Shown: positions 44,827 to 52,897 of the stretch, in pieces
Position numbering within the stretch: position 1 is the first letter of the stretch
Layout of the letters: each line of letters starts with the position of its first letter
NCBI GenBank assembly: GCA_049610385.1
Contig: JBMYZL010000012.1
Coordinates: 1 to 64,000, forward strand
Direction of reading: 5' to 3'
Length of the DNA: 64,000 nucleotides
Origin: JBMYZL01 sp049610385
Lineage (GTDB): Bacteria; Bacteroidota; Bacteroidia; Flavobacteriales_D; Sanyastnellaceae
The notes under the pieces: generated by a model
Told to the model about the DNA's origin: nothing
Seen by the model: the letters and a program-made list of their open reading frames with translations, nothing else
Databases searched by the model: none
Program-made: the position numbers and the translations under genes

Positions 44827-45064
44827 GAGGCCTTGAGCCCGTTATAAATCTGGCCCTACCACCAAGCGTTCTGCGTCATTGTGGCGCAGAACAAGTCGTT
44901 ACTTATTGCATGGGTTTGGTCATCGAATCAACTGATGCTGCACTTCGACTCTGCATTCGGGGCTGCACGGTCGATTATATAGTGAGAGGAATTCATGATG
45001 CACCTGCACCAGGCGACTCTGCTGTTTCGAAGACAAGGACAGAAAAGGTTTCAGATGCAAGCAT
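44827..45064. other. Spacer with a perfect 8-bp hairpin
   Basis: No gene is supported here. GTTCTGCG (44868-44875) and CGCAGAAC (44885-44892) form a perfect inverted repeat with a 9-nt loop and no T-run, so it is not a standard terminator. A 67-codon plus-strand frame (44910-45113) runs into the cyclophilin gene in another phase and has no family. Confidence 0.4.
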
Positions 45065-45072
45065 TACCTTCG
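45065..45072 (+). promoter_or_regulatory. -7 box 4 nt before the cyclophilin ATG
   Basis: TACCTTCG matches TANNTTCG and ends 4 nt before the ATG at 45077. The same octamer occurs 4 nt before the outer-membrane protein start at 54922. No -33 TTTG at the normal spacing. Confidence 0.45.
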
Positions 45073-45076
45073 TTCC

Positions 45077-45508
45077 ATGCAAGGAAAAATCATTACCGAC
45101 CACGGCACATTGACCGTGGAGTTTTTCGAAAAAGATGCACCCAAAACGGTTGCGAATTTTGTCAAGCTTGCCCAAAATGGCTTTTATGACGGGCTCAAGT
45201 TTCATCGCGTCATCCCGGGGTTTGTGGCCCAAGGTGGATGCCCGAAAGGCATTGGAAGCGGGGGGCCAGGTTACACCATCGATTGTGAGCTCGATGGCGA
45301 TAACCAATACCACGACAAAGGGGTGCTGTCCATGGCACATGCGGGTCGGAACACAGGCGGATCACAATTTTTCATCGTACACAATCGAGAAAACACAGCG
45401 CACTTGGATCGGAATCACACTTGTTTTGGCAAAGTGACTGAGGGCCTTGACTTGATTGAGAAAATCACGCAAGGAGATGCCTTTCGGGTTGAAATTTTGA
45501 ACAATTGA
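45077..45508 (+). CDS. Peptidyl-prolyl cis-trans isomerase, cyclophilin type
   Basis: The 143-residue single-domain cyclophilin has the motifs KFHRVIPGFVAQGG, GVLSMAHAGRNTGGSQFFI, and HLDRNHTCFGKVTEGLD. Its short length and lack of a signal peptide suggest a cytosolic PpiB-type enzyme that speeds proline isomerisation in folding proteins. It is followed within 25 bp by a strong terminator. Confidence 0.94.
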   Translation: MQGKIITDHGTLTVEFFEKDAPKTVANFVKLAQNGFYDGLKFHRVIPGFVAQGGCPKGIGSGGPGYTIDCELDGDNQYHDKGVLSMAHAGRNTGGSQFFIVHNRENTAHLDRNHTCFGKVTEGLDLIEKITQGDAFRVEILNN

Positions 45509-45530
45509 TTTCGGGTTGAAATGCGAATTG

Positions 45531-45559
45531 AAAAAAGGCGGCGTTGTGTCGCCTTTTTT
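45531..45559 (+). terminator. Rho-independent terminator after cyclophilin gene
   Basis: AAAAAAGGCG (45531-45540) pairs with CGCCTTTTTT (45550-45559), a perfect 10-bp stem over a 9-nt loop. The symmetric A/T flanks could let it work on both strands. Confidence 0.85.
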
Positions 45560-45803
45560 GTGCACTAGATGACGTGATCAAGCTCCGTCTTTGAACACAA
45601 TTAAATAAAGCACCACAAGACGGAAACCGCATCGCTGCAATCTCCTCCTTGGTACCCGGAGATGGACAGTTCTCGGGCCCTTTGGTCACACCATCCCCGA
45701 AATGCAATTCAAAAGTGATCGAATTCATTTTTTTTGATGGGCATCTTTTCGATCATCATCATTCCAGAAATTCTTGTTTTTGTTAGACTTAATGATTTTA
45801 TCC
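45560..45803. other. Spacer upstream of the giant secreted-protein gene
   Basis: No gene is supported. It contains the 16-bp sequence CATCGCTGCAATCTCC (45630-45645) that recurs after the giant gene, and it becomes T-rich near 45728-45803. A minus-strand frame of 87 codons crosses the terminator and is unlikely to be real. Confidence 0.4.
45630..45645. repeat. 16-bp direct repeat, left of giant gene
   Basis: CATCGCTGCAATCTCC is identical to 52668-52683, and similarity continues weakly on the 3' side (TTGG in both). The two copies bracket the 2268-codon gene. Confidence 0.6.
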
Positions 45804-45811
45804 TTACATTG
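45804..45811 (+). promoter_or_regulatory. Weak -7-like box 4 nt before the giant-gene ATG
   Basis: TTACATTG ends 4 nt before the ATG at 45816. It departs from TANNTTTG at two positions, so it is listed mainly because of the repeated 4-nt spacing. Confidence 0.25.
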
Positions 45812-45815
45812 CTAA

Positions 45816-48800
45816 ATGACCAAATCACTGTTTTCTAGCATTTTACTGTTTAGTTTTGTGCTTTTTTCATTCATCCCTTCGAGTGTCTCCGCACAAGCAC
45901 AAGAGTTTTGTGAGCCTGGTTATTTCGAAGCCATGGATGATTATTTCGAAGTCGCGCTCGATGAAGTTTCTACAGCATCTTACAACGTTCTTGATAACGA
46001 CTTCATCGCTGTCGACTACTGGGAATTCTTTGCTTCCGACACGCCCCCCTGCTTGACCGTAAACCAAGACGGGACCGTGGAAATAAATTCATCCTCAGTC
46101 GCTGGGGATGGAACAGACTTAGAGTGTTGCGGCGAGCACTTCTTCACCTATACCCTGATGGGTGAAAATAACCTCTGGTGCAGCGCTGAGGTGACAATTG
46201 TCATTACATGCGAGGAAGAATCAAAATCTGATTGCAGCGTCATCGACTTATCGGATGCCGCCCAGACCAATCCTGACGATTCCGGGAACAATGCCGAAGG
46301 TTGTGTACCCGTCTGTGGAGGAGCCTTAACAACTGTAACCTACCCACTCGACCCTTCCGCTTATTACAACTATTCGGTTATTGGCGGTTCGATTCAGGCT
46401 GCCCCAAACCAAAATGAAATTCTCGTTTTGTGGGATGCCTACGCTGGGCAAGGCTCAGTAGTATTGGAATTGACCCATGATGCTGGAACACAAATCATCA
46501 CGCAATGCGTGGACATCATGGAGCCTCCGAAGGCGATCATCACGGTCGACTCAACTGCATGCCTCAACTCAATCATCCAATTCACCAGCGATTCACATCC
46601 AAGTTCCGCAGACCACTTCTGGGAATTTGGTGATGGGATGACCTCAACGATGGTCAATCCGCAGCATGCTTATTCTTCACCAGGCTTGTACGATGTCACC
46701 CTGACCGTTACAGCTCCTGTCTACAACGATTCCGGAGTGGTTGTTTGTTGCTGCACAGATGTAGCCACTGTTATGATGCAAATCATGGATACTGAGGGGC
46801 CCGTGATAGAATGCATCTCTACCCTGTGTGCAGGGGACAGCGCCTGCTACTCAACCCCTTCAGGGTGTCCCAATGCCCAATATGCCTGGGAGGCTTATGA
46901 TAGCCAAGGCAACAGTGTAGCCATAGACGGAAACGGATCCCCAGAAATATGCATCGGGTGGGGTGACGGTCCGGTAGGCACTGTGCAATTGTCCATATAC
47001 AACTGCCCTGACCTGTGCGACATACCAACTGCCGTCGAAATACCCATCATATCTACCCTAACGCTTGTTGACGGCCCTGCTGTGGTTTGCGAAAATGAAG
47101 TGTCAACGTACGCCGTTCCCAAATGGATGGATGTGGAATATGACTGGATAATTTCAGGAGCGCAATCGTATGCAATCAATGACAACGAAGTCACTGTTAT
47201 CTGGGGAAGCAGCGGGGTTGGGACGATTGAAGTGTATTACGAAAGCCCATTTTTACTGCAAGTCGATGGCCACGAAGCCCCAGATTGTTCGGGCTTCGGA
47301 AACTTGGATGTCTCCATTTTGCCGGAATTTCAATTTACAGTGCCCACTTCAGGCTCTGGATGCACGGCTTATTCAAGTTATTTTGAGGTGAACAGTGATG
47401 CGCTTTGGAGCGTCTCTCCTTACGCCGACTTGAACGCTGGTGGCTTATCATGTACTATTGATTGGCCTGGGCCAGGGATTTATACCGTTACTGCACACCC
47501 TTCAGATCCAAGCGACTTCTGCAACGATTACGTCACCCATACCATCGTTATCACTGAACTTGAAGCACCGTCCATACAAGGGCCGGGCAATGGTTGTGCT
47601 GGCGAGCCCATGATCTATTTCATTGACAATCCAGAAGGCAATGCCTTCTATTCGTGGTATGCAAGTGGCGGGGCGGTTCTGAGCAGTTCAGGCACAAGCG
47701 CAACAGTGGAATGGAATGCCGGTGCGCCGAACCAATCGCTCACAGTCTATGTAAGTCAGACCATTAGCCCATACTGTTCCGCAACGGAATCCATTAGCTT
47801 TTACGAGGATCTACCACAAACTCCGTCCATTCAAGGACCTGTAACTGTTTGCGCCAATTCCGCCGCTGACTACACTGTCGGCCTCACAAGCATTCAACCG
47901 GGAGAAACATTTACTTGGACGGTGAGCCCGCCAGAAGCAGGAAACATCATATCACCGCAGGGAGAACCAAATTGTACAGTACAATGGGGAGCGGGAGCAG
48001 GGATGGCCACAGTGCATGCCACTTCCAATGTCTGTGGCCTCACGGAATCCGATATCATTTCTGTCGTCATCCAAAACCCATCGACCCCCAGCATCATCCA
48101 ATCCGGACTATTCTGTTCAGGAGCGAGTCAACTGAATGTGACTTTGACAGGAACATCCGGTTACCTTTCATACGAGTGGACCGCGCCAAACGGCGGGTCA
48201 AGCAATTCAAATGTATATACCGTGGGGCAGGCCGGAATGCATGCATTGGAAGTCACCGATGCCAATGGTTGTGAAGCAAGTGCCTATTTCGAAGTCCACG
48301 AATGGCCAGGGCCTACGGCATCCATATCCTCGCCTCACCCCAATGCAATCTGTCTGCCGGCACCATCGACAACCATTGATTTGTTCACGCTGGAAAATCC
48401 AAACTGGGAATACAGTTGGAACGGTGGCTCGGCAGGACCCAGCACCATCAGCCATGCCATTCAGAATGTGCCGGGAACATATACTTACAACGTGCAAGTC
48501 ACAGATCCTGCATCTGGTTGCACCGCTAGCGATTCGTTTAGTATCGTTGAAGACAATTGCACAGGAGGCCCAGGGGGCGGTACCGGAGGGGGCGGCTGCA
48601 CGCCATCCGAACCCTTGAACTTGGCCTTGAATCAATCGTGTGATTATGTGGAAGTTATCATCGGTGCAACTTCCGCTTTGAACGCAGTCTATAATTTCGG
48701 GGACAACTCTCCATGGACCACTTCCAACGACCTCACCTACGACGAGGCTTCTTGCTACGTCATTTCCGTCACCGCAGAAGTTGCAGATGCCAACGACCCC

Positions 48801-51800
48801 AATCAAACGTGCTCAATTACTGAGGACATTGGTGTGTGCATCCCGGTTGCTGCTGCCTTCAATCATGCGATAACTGGTTGTTTCGAAGTTCAGTTCAGTG
48901 ACCTTTCATCTTATCTTCAGAATCCAAATCCAAACAATTCAATCACGCAATGGCAATGGGATTTTGGGGATGGCACAACCTCCAACCAGCAAAACCCATC
49001 GCATACATATTCTTCACCAGGCTTGTACGATGTCACCCTGACCGTGACAGATGCCTCTAGTTGTACGGCCGCGACCACACAACACATCAACTTAAGCTCT
49101 GTAGGCATCCCATCCTTGTCTTATGATGGCACCGTTTGTGTCGGCAGTGAGGAGCTCTATTCAACGAGTGCTACCAACGCTGTGTATTACTCGTGGGCCT
49201 TCCCCGACGGACTCGAAATTGAGGGAGAAAGCGAGGTTAGCTACACCATGAACGAGCCGCTCCCACCGACGTTCGACGAAATTGAAATCACCGCATATGA
49301 TGTTTTGGGTTGCAGCAATTCTCAGACTTTCATCATCAACGTTGTCAATCCGCCAGCCCTCATCCTAAATACCGATCCCAATCCGGGAATTGTATGTCCG
49401 GATCCTGGAATTGCGCTCCTGACCGCTTTTCCATCGAATTTCACCTCGTACCAATGGCTAGAGGACAATGGATCCGGACTGAATGATGACGCATACGGCA
49501 TGCCCATTGACCCCACCCTGAATCATGTAGCCGTCCATGCAGGGACCTATACTGTCGAAGCTGAATACCAGGGATGTACGGTAGAATCCAACGCTGTTCT
49601 TGTGCAAACATGGCAAGAAGAAGAAGTCTACTTCTCAGGCCCGACGCTCTTGTGCGGTGATGGGACTGCAACATATGTGTACAATGGCTTTTTCAACAAC
49701 CCAACCTGGTACGTAGACGAGACAATCGCGGCCTCAAATCAAGCCTCATTTGATTACTACGCAGCCGCACCTCATCTTGTTGAAATCCGTCTCGAAGTCA
49801 CGGATATAAACGGTTGCATTCATTCATCAAATCCCATGATGACCCAGTGGGAATCGGGGGTTTCGTTTGATCTTTTTTCTCAAAATACGCCGCCTTGCGC
49901 TGGAAGTGAAGTGACCATCGAGGTCTCCAATCTCGTTGCAAATTCTCCGATAGACTTTTCCTGGAACACCGGACAGAATGCCCCGGAAATTCAAACATGG
50001 AATGCAGGGACTTACACATGTACAGGTTACGATGCCGCAGGATGCTCGCACACTGAAACATTCGAGGTCTTCCCTGCCCCGGATTTGTGCACCGTACCCA
50101 GTGGATGTTATTCATCGTGTGATCCAGTTGAAATCTGCGGGCCCGGCAATTTGAGCTCATACCAGTGGCACTTCAATGGAAGCGCCATTCCAGGAGAAAT
50201 CGACTCATGTACTGTCCTCAATCAGTCGGGGAATTATGCATTGACTGCCAGCAACAACTTCGGATGTTACAGCACTTCCAACACCCTTGAATTCACACTG
50301 GAAGATTGTGCATGTGATGTTGCTTTCAGTGCCCAACCGACCGGGGACGACTGCTGCCAGGTCATTTCATTCCAAAACAACAGCAACACCCCTATGAATA
50401 CCCTCGATTTTCATACGCCGGGAGTTCTGTGCAGTTTCAGTCTCATCGATCCAGATTACTCCATAGATGTCCTTGACCCCATGCGAATCACGGTCAGCCA
50501 CAATGGTGGAAACATCCCATCAGGAGGCCCCATCGACATCATCACAATCTGTCCTGATTCCCCAAGCACAAATGCCGTTGTAGTTGAAATCTCAATGAAT
50601 TTGGACGGCCTTGATGTTTGTGGTGATGAGATTTGGTTTGAATGCGAAATTGACACTTCGGATTGCGAACCGCTCGAATGCAATGAAAACCTATATCAAG
50701 TGTACGGTGATGAAGGTCAGGTCGGCTCCTTCAATCCATTCGACCTTGGATCATGGACCACATTGCCATTGAATTACGACGACGGCAACAACGCTCCTTC
50801 TGATCTTGAAGACAGCATGAACGCCGTAGGTTATAACGAGATGGACAATTATGCTTACGGATTCGCAAGAAATGCCGATGACGACATTGTTCTCGTCCGA
50901 ATCGGTGCCAATGGGTGTATTGAGGACCTCGGTCAGGTTGAAAATCACCCTTTAAATACCGCCGCCCAAGACTTGGATTTCCATCCTACTGCTGGAACAA
51001 ACCTGGGCACGCTGAAAATTTTACCTGATCAAGGTGACTTTTCCAAAATCAACCCATCAGATGCGATTTCCAACGTAACTACAGCATGGACAAATGCAGG
51101 CATTCCGCTGCCTCCGGGCATGACATTTCACCTGCTGCACATTAGACACCAAGAAAAAGAATGGGTCAACGTAGTGGATGTGGTAACCCGAACAGTAGTT
51201 CATACCTACTTCTTGACCGGAAGTGGATCGCAAGCCTCACAGGCTGATTTTGCCTTTCGGCATGCAGACGGCCGATTCTATGGGGTTGACGAAAACGTAA
51301 ATCAATTGGTGTGGATTGACCCCTCGGATGGTACAACGGATTATGTCGGAAACAATGGTGACGCCGTCGGAGGCATTGGATTGAATTGCACCAATTTCGG
51401 AGCTGCCTATACCGACATCAACGGATCCATCTTTTGCACCTGCAACAGTTTTTTGGGCCTCCCAACTCCCAATACGTACCAAATCGACCCAACAACGGGA
51501 GTTGGAACACCCATTTTCGACACCAATTCAGGACCTCTGACCCGCAACGATGGATTCTCTTGTCCAAGTGCGTCGATCTCCGAACCCACTGCATGCATGA
51601 CCATCTTGGTTGAATCCATTGAGTGCACTCCAATAGAGGATGGCTATGATGTCAATTTCGAAGTGTGTAACAACCCCAATTCGAATTTTGAAATCGGTTA
51701 TTTCTCAGTTTCTGTATCGAATGACATGAATGCGCAAATCTCACCGTCTGTCTTTGACCTCGGAGTTGGGGCAATTCAGCCAGCGGATTGTCAAACGTTC

Positions 51801-52622
51801 AGCTTCAGTTTATTGGATTTCGAGCCGGAAGATGAGCTTTGCTTGATTGTGAGCGCGCATGAAAACGACCCGACTGTCAATCCGGAGACCATGTGTTGCA
51901 TTGCGGAAGCATGTTTCCCGATTCCGGCATGTGATGATGAATGCGCAACGGTTGAGTGGTTTGAAGTCGCATGCCTCGATGACCAATGGTACTTCGAAGC
52001 CGGCATCCTGAACAATTCAATGACGACAGTAGGGTACGTTGAATTCATTTACCCAGGTATCAATGGATTGATCAGCGACATCAATTCTGTAGGAGCGGTC
52101 CCCCATGGTGACCTCATTGCATTTGGGGATTTGCTCAGTCCATTTACGGATGCTAGCAGTCCTCTCTGCATTGACGTTGTGCTTCATGAGGCATCGCCTC
52201 TAGGGGAACTGGTCGAATGCTGCAGTTTTGAATATTGCTTGGACCTCCCTTCTTGTGGACCCGAAGAAATTCCTGGGTGCATGGATTCCTCAGCCAGTAA
52301 TTTCAATCCAGAAGCCACTTTCGAAGACGGCAGTTGTTCCTATTGCATTGCACCGGCACTGATCAACACCGAAACCCCATGCGGAAGTGAGGTTGACGAA
52401 GTTTGCGGATGCAACGGAATCACCTACATCAACCTCTGTTACGCCATCAACATGGGAGGCGTAATTAGCTGGACGCCTGGCATTTGCGAAAGTTCAGACA
52501 GTACAGGTTCCACTGAAACAAACAATGACACGTGCCCGACCGACGTCAATGAAGACGGCACAACAAACGTGAGCGACTTGCTCATGGTCTTAGGCGAATT
52601 TGGCAACCCTTGTGAAGAATGA
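45816..52622 (+). CDS. Giant secreted PKD/Kazal protein (2268 residues) with dockerin-like C-terminal tag
   Basis: The signal peptide is FSSILLFSFVLFSFIPSSVS. The body is a series of beta-sandwich modules. Clear PKD domains lie at about residues 232-310 (HFWEFGDGMTSTMVNPQHAY) and 1008-1093 (WQWDFGDGTTSNQQNPSHTY). Many SprB/Ig-like repeats open with Gly-Pro and Cys (SIQGPVTVCANS). A Gly-rich linker lies near residue 920 (GGPGGGTGGGGC). A DUF6923-like module follows at about 1640-1930 (NAVGYNEMDNYAYGFARNAD). The C-terminus has GCMDSSASNFNPEATFEDGS (2154-2173), a Kazal-like domain (2175-2225, VDEVCGCNGITYINLCYA) and CPTDVNEDGTTNVSDLLMVL near the end. It lacks a standard type IX CTD. It is probably a cell-surface or released adhesin-like protein. 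Confidence 0.88.
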   Translation: MTKSLFSSILLFSFVLFSFIPSSVSAQAQEFCEPGYFEAMDDYFEVALDEVSTASYNVLDNDFIAVDYWEFFASDTPPCLTVNQDGTVEINSSSVAGDGTDLECCGEHFFTYTLMGENNLWCSAEVTIVITCEEESKSDCSVIDLSDAAQTNPDDSGNNAEGCVPVCGGALTTVTYPLDPSAYYNYSVIGGSIQAAPNQNEILVLWDAYAGQGSVVLELTHDAGTQIITQCVDIMEPPKAIITVDSTACLNSIIQFTSDSHPSSADHFWEFGDGMTSTMVNPQHAYSSPGLYDVTLTVTAPVYNDSGVVVCCCTDVATVMMQIMDTEGPVIECISTLCAGDSACYSTPSGCPNAQYAWEAYDSQGNSVAIDGNGSPEICIGWGDGPVGTVQLSIYNCPDLCDIPTAVEIPIISTLTLVDGPAVVCENEVSTYAVPKWMDVEYDWIISGAQSYAINDNEVTVIWGSSGVGTIEVYYESPFLLQVDGHEAPDCSGFGNLDVSILPEFQFTVPTSGSGCTAYSSYFEVNSDALWSVSPYADLNAGGLSCTIDWPGPGIYTVTAHPSDPSDFCNDYVTHTIVITELEAPSIQGPGNGCAGEPMIYFIDNPEGNAFYSWYASGGAVLSSSGTSATVEWNAGAPNQSLTVYVSQTISPYCSATESISFYEDLPQTPSIQGPVTVCANSAADYTVGLTSIQPGETFTWTVSPPEAGNIISPQGEPNCTVQWGAGAGMATVHATSNVCGLTESDIISVVIQNPSTPSIIQSGLFCSGASQLNVTLTGTSGYLSYEWTAPNGGSSNSNVYTVGQAGMHALEVTDANGCEASAYFEVHEWPGPTASISSPHPNAICLPAPSTTIDLFTLENPNWEYSWNGGSAGPSTISHAIQNVPGTYTYNVQVTDPASGCTASDSFSIVEDNCTGGPGGGTGGGGCTPSEPLNLALNQSCDYVEVIIGATSALNAVYNFGDNSPWTTSNDLTYDEASCYVISVTAEVADANDPNQTCSITEDIGVCIPVAAAFNHAITGCFEVQFSDLSSYLQNPNPNNSITQWQWDFGDGTTSNQQNPSHTYSSPGLYDVTLTVTDASSCTAATTQHINLSSVGIPSLSYDGTVCVGSEELYSTSATNAVYYSWAFPDGLEIEGESEVSYTMNEPLPPTFDEIEITAYDVLGCSNSQTFIINVVNPPALILNTDPNPGIVCPDPGIALLTAFPSNFTSYQWLEDNGSGLNDDAYGMPIDPTLNHVAVHAGTYTVEAEYQGCTVESNAVLVQTWQEEEVYFSGPTLLCGDGTATYVYNGFFNNPTWYVDETIAASNQASFDYYAAAPHLVEIRLEVTDINGCIHSSNPMMTQWESGVSFDLFSQNTPPCAGSEVTIEVSNLVANSPIDFSWNTGQNAPEIQTWNAGTYTCTGYDAAGCSHTETFEVFPAPDLCTVPSGCYSSCDPVEICGPGNLSSYQWHFNGSAIPGEIDSCTVLNQSGNYALTASNNFGCYSTSNTLEFTLEDCACDVAFSAQPTGDDCCQVISFQNNSNTPMNTLDFHTPGVLCSFSLIDPDYSIDVLDPMRITVSHNGGNIPSGGPIDIITICPDSPSTNAVVVEISMNLDGLDVCGDEIWFECEIDTSDCEPLECNENLYQVYGDEGQVGSFNPFDLGSWTTLPLNYDDGNNAPSDLEDSMNAVGYNEMDNYAYGFARNADDDIVLVRIGANGCIEDLGQVENHPLNTAAQDLDFHPTAGTNLGTLKILPDQGDFSKINPSDAISNVTTAWTNAGIPLPPGMTFHLLHIRHQEKEWVNVVDVVTRTVVHTYFLTGSGSQASQADFAFRHADGRFYGVDENVNQLVWIDPSDGTTDYVGNNGDAVGGIGLNCTNFGAAYTDINGSIFCTCNSFLGLPTPNTYQIDPTTGVGTPIFDTNSGPLTRNDGFSCPSASISEPTACMTILVESIECTPIEDGYDVNFEVCNNPNSNFEIGYFSVSVSNDMNAQISPSVFDLGVGAIQPADCQTFSFSLLDFEPEDELCLIVSAHENDPTVNPETMCCIAEACFPIPACDDECATVEWFEVACLDDQWYFEAGILNNSMTTVGYVEFIYPGINGLISDINSVGAVPHGDLIAFGDLLSPFTDASSPLCIDVVLHEASPLGELVECCSFEYCLDLPSCGPEEIPGCMDSSASNFNPEATFEDGSCSYCIAPALINTETPCGSEVDEVCGCNGITYINLCYAINMGGVISWTPGICESSDSTGSTETNNDTCPTDVNEDGTTNVSDLLMVLGEFGNPCEE
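46671..46708 (+). repeat. 38-bp exact repeat within PKD-encoding DNA (copy 1)
   Basis: This stretch is identical base for base to 49008-49045. It encodes YSSPGLYDVTLTV at the end of the first PKD domain. The flanking PKD sequence has diverged. Confidence 0.9.
49008..49045 (+). repeat. 38-bp exact repeat within PKD-encoding DNA (copy 2)
   Basis: The partner of 46671-46708, 2.3 kb downstream in the same gene, at the end of the second clear PKD domain. Confidence 0.9.
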
Positions 52623-52667
52623 CAGGAGCATCCAATTCACAGCATTGAATCCAAATGCGGGGGGCAC

Positions 52668-52683
52668 ATCGCTGCAATCTCCC
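52668..52683. repeat. 16-bp direct repeat, right of giant gene
   Basis: CATCGCTGCAATCTCC, identical to 45630-45645; it lies about 45 bp after the giant-gene stop. Confidence 0.6.
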
Positions 52684-52737
52684 CATTGGCATCCGCAATG
52701 AATGAATGTCCAGCCATTTTAGAAAATGCCGAACCCA

Positions 52738-52775
52738 AAAAGCCCTGTATCATGATGATACAGGGCTTTTTTTTA
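52738..52775. terminator. Bidirectional terminator between giant gene and tRNA-Leu
   Basis: AAAAGCCCTGTAT and ATACAGGGCTTTT form a perfect 13-bp stem with a 7-nt loop, flanked by A-run and T-run. It can end plus-strand transcription of the giant gene and minus-strand transcription of tRNA-Leu, whose 3' end is only about 5 bp away. Confidence 0.85.
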
Positions 52776-52779
52776 AATG

Positions 52780-52864
52780 TACCCGGAGCGGGACTTGAAC
52801 CCGCACGACCCTTCGGGTCAACAGATTTTAAGTCTGTCGTGTCTACCAATTCCACCATCCAGGC
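52780..52864 (-). tRNA. tRNA-Leu (anticodon TAA)
   Basis: The 85-nt class II tRNA has acceptor GCCTGGA/TCCGGGT with A73. The anticodon stem ACAGA/TCTGT encloses CTTAAAA (TAA). A long variable arm (TGACCCGAAGGGTCG) follows, and the T arm has loop TTCAAGT. No CCA is encoded. Confidence 0.95.
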
Positions 52865-52874
52865 AGTCGTGGGT

Positions 52875-52882
52875 CAAAAATA
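52875..52882 (-). promoter_or_regulatory. -7 box upstream of tRNA-Leu
   Basis: The minus strand reads TATTTTTG, matching TANNTTTG, 10 bp before the tRNA. A TTTG lies 16 bp upstream, shorter than the usual 19. Confidence 0.5.
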
Positions 52883-52897
52883 GGCCATCAAATGCAT

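Noticed and set aside
44910..45113. 67-codon plus-strand frame before the cyclophilin
   Set aside because: It overlaps the cyclophilin gene out of frame and has no conserved motif.
45482..45525. Short direct repeat TTTCGGGTTGAAAT around the cyclophilin stop
   Set aside because: Two copies of about 14 bp, one inside the coding end; too short and local to call a regulatory or mobile feature.
45465..45728. 87-codon minus-strand frame between cyclophilin and giant gene
   Set aside because: It crosses a strong terminator and overlaps the cyclophilin 3' end with no recognisable domain.
52637..52858. 73-codon minus-strand frame through tRNA-Leu
   Set aside because: It reads across a tRNA gene and a perfect terminator hairpin, so translation is not credible.
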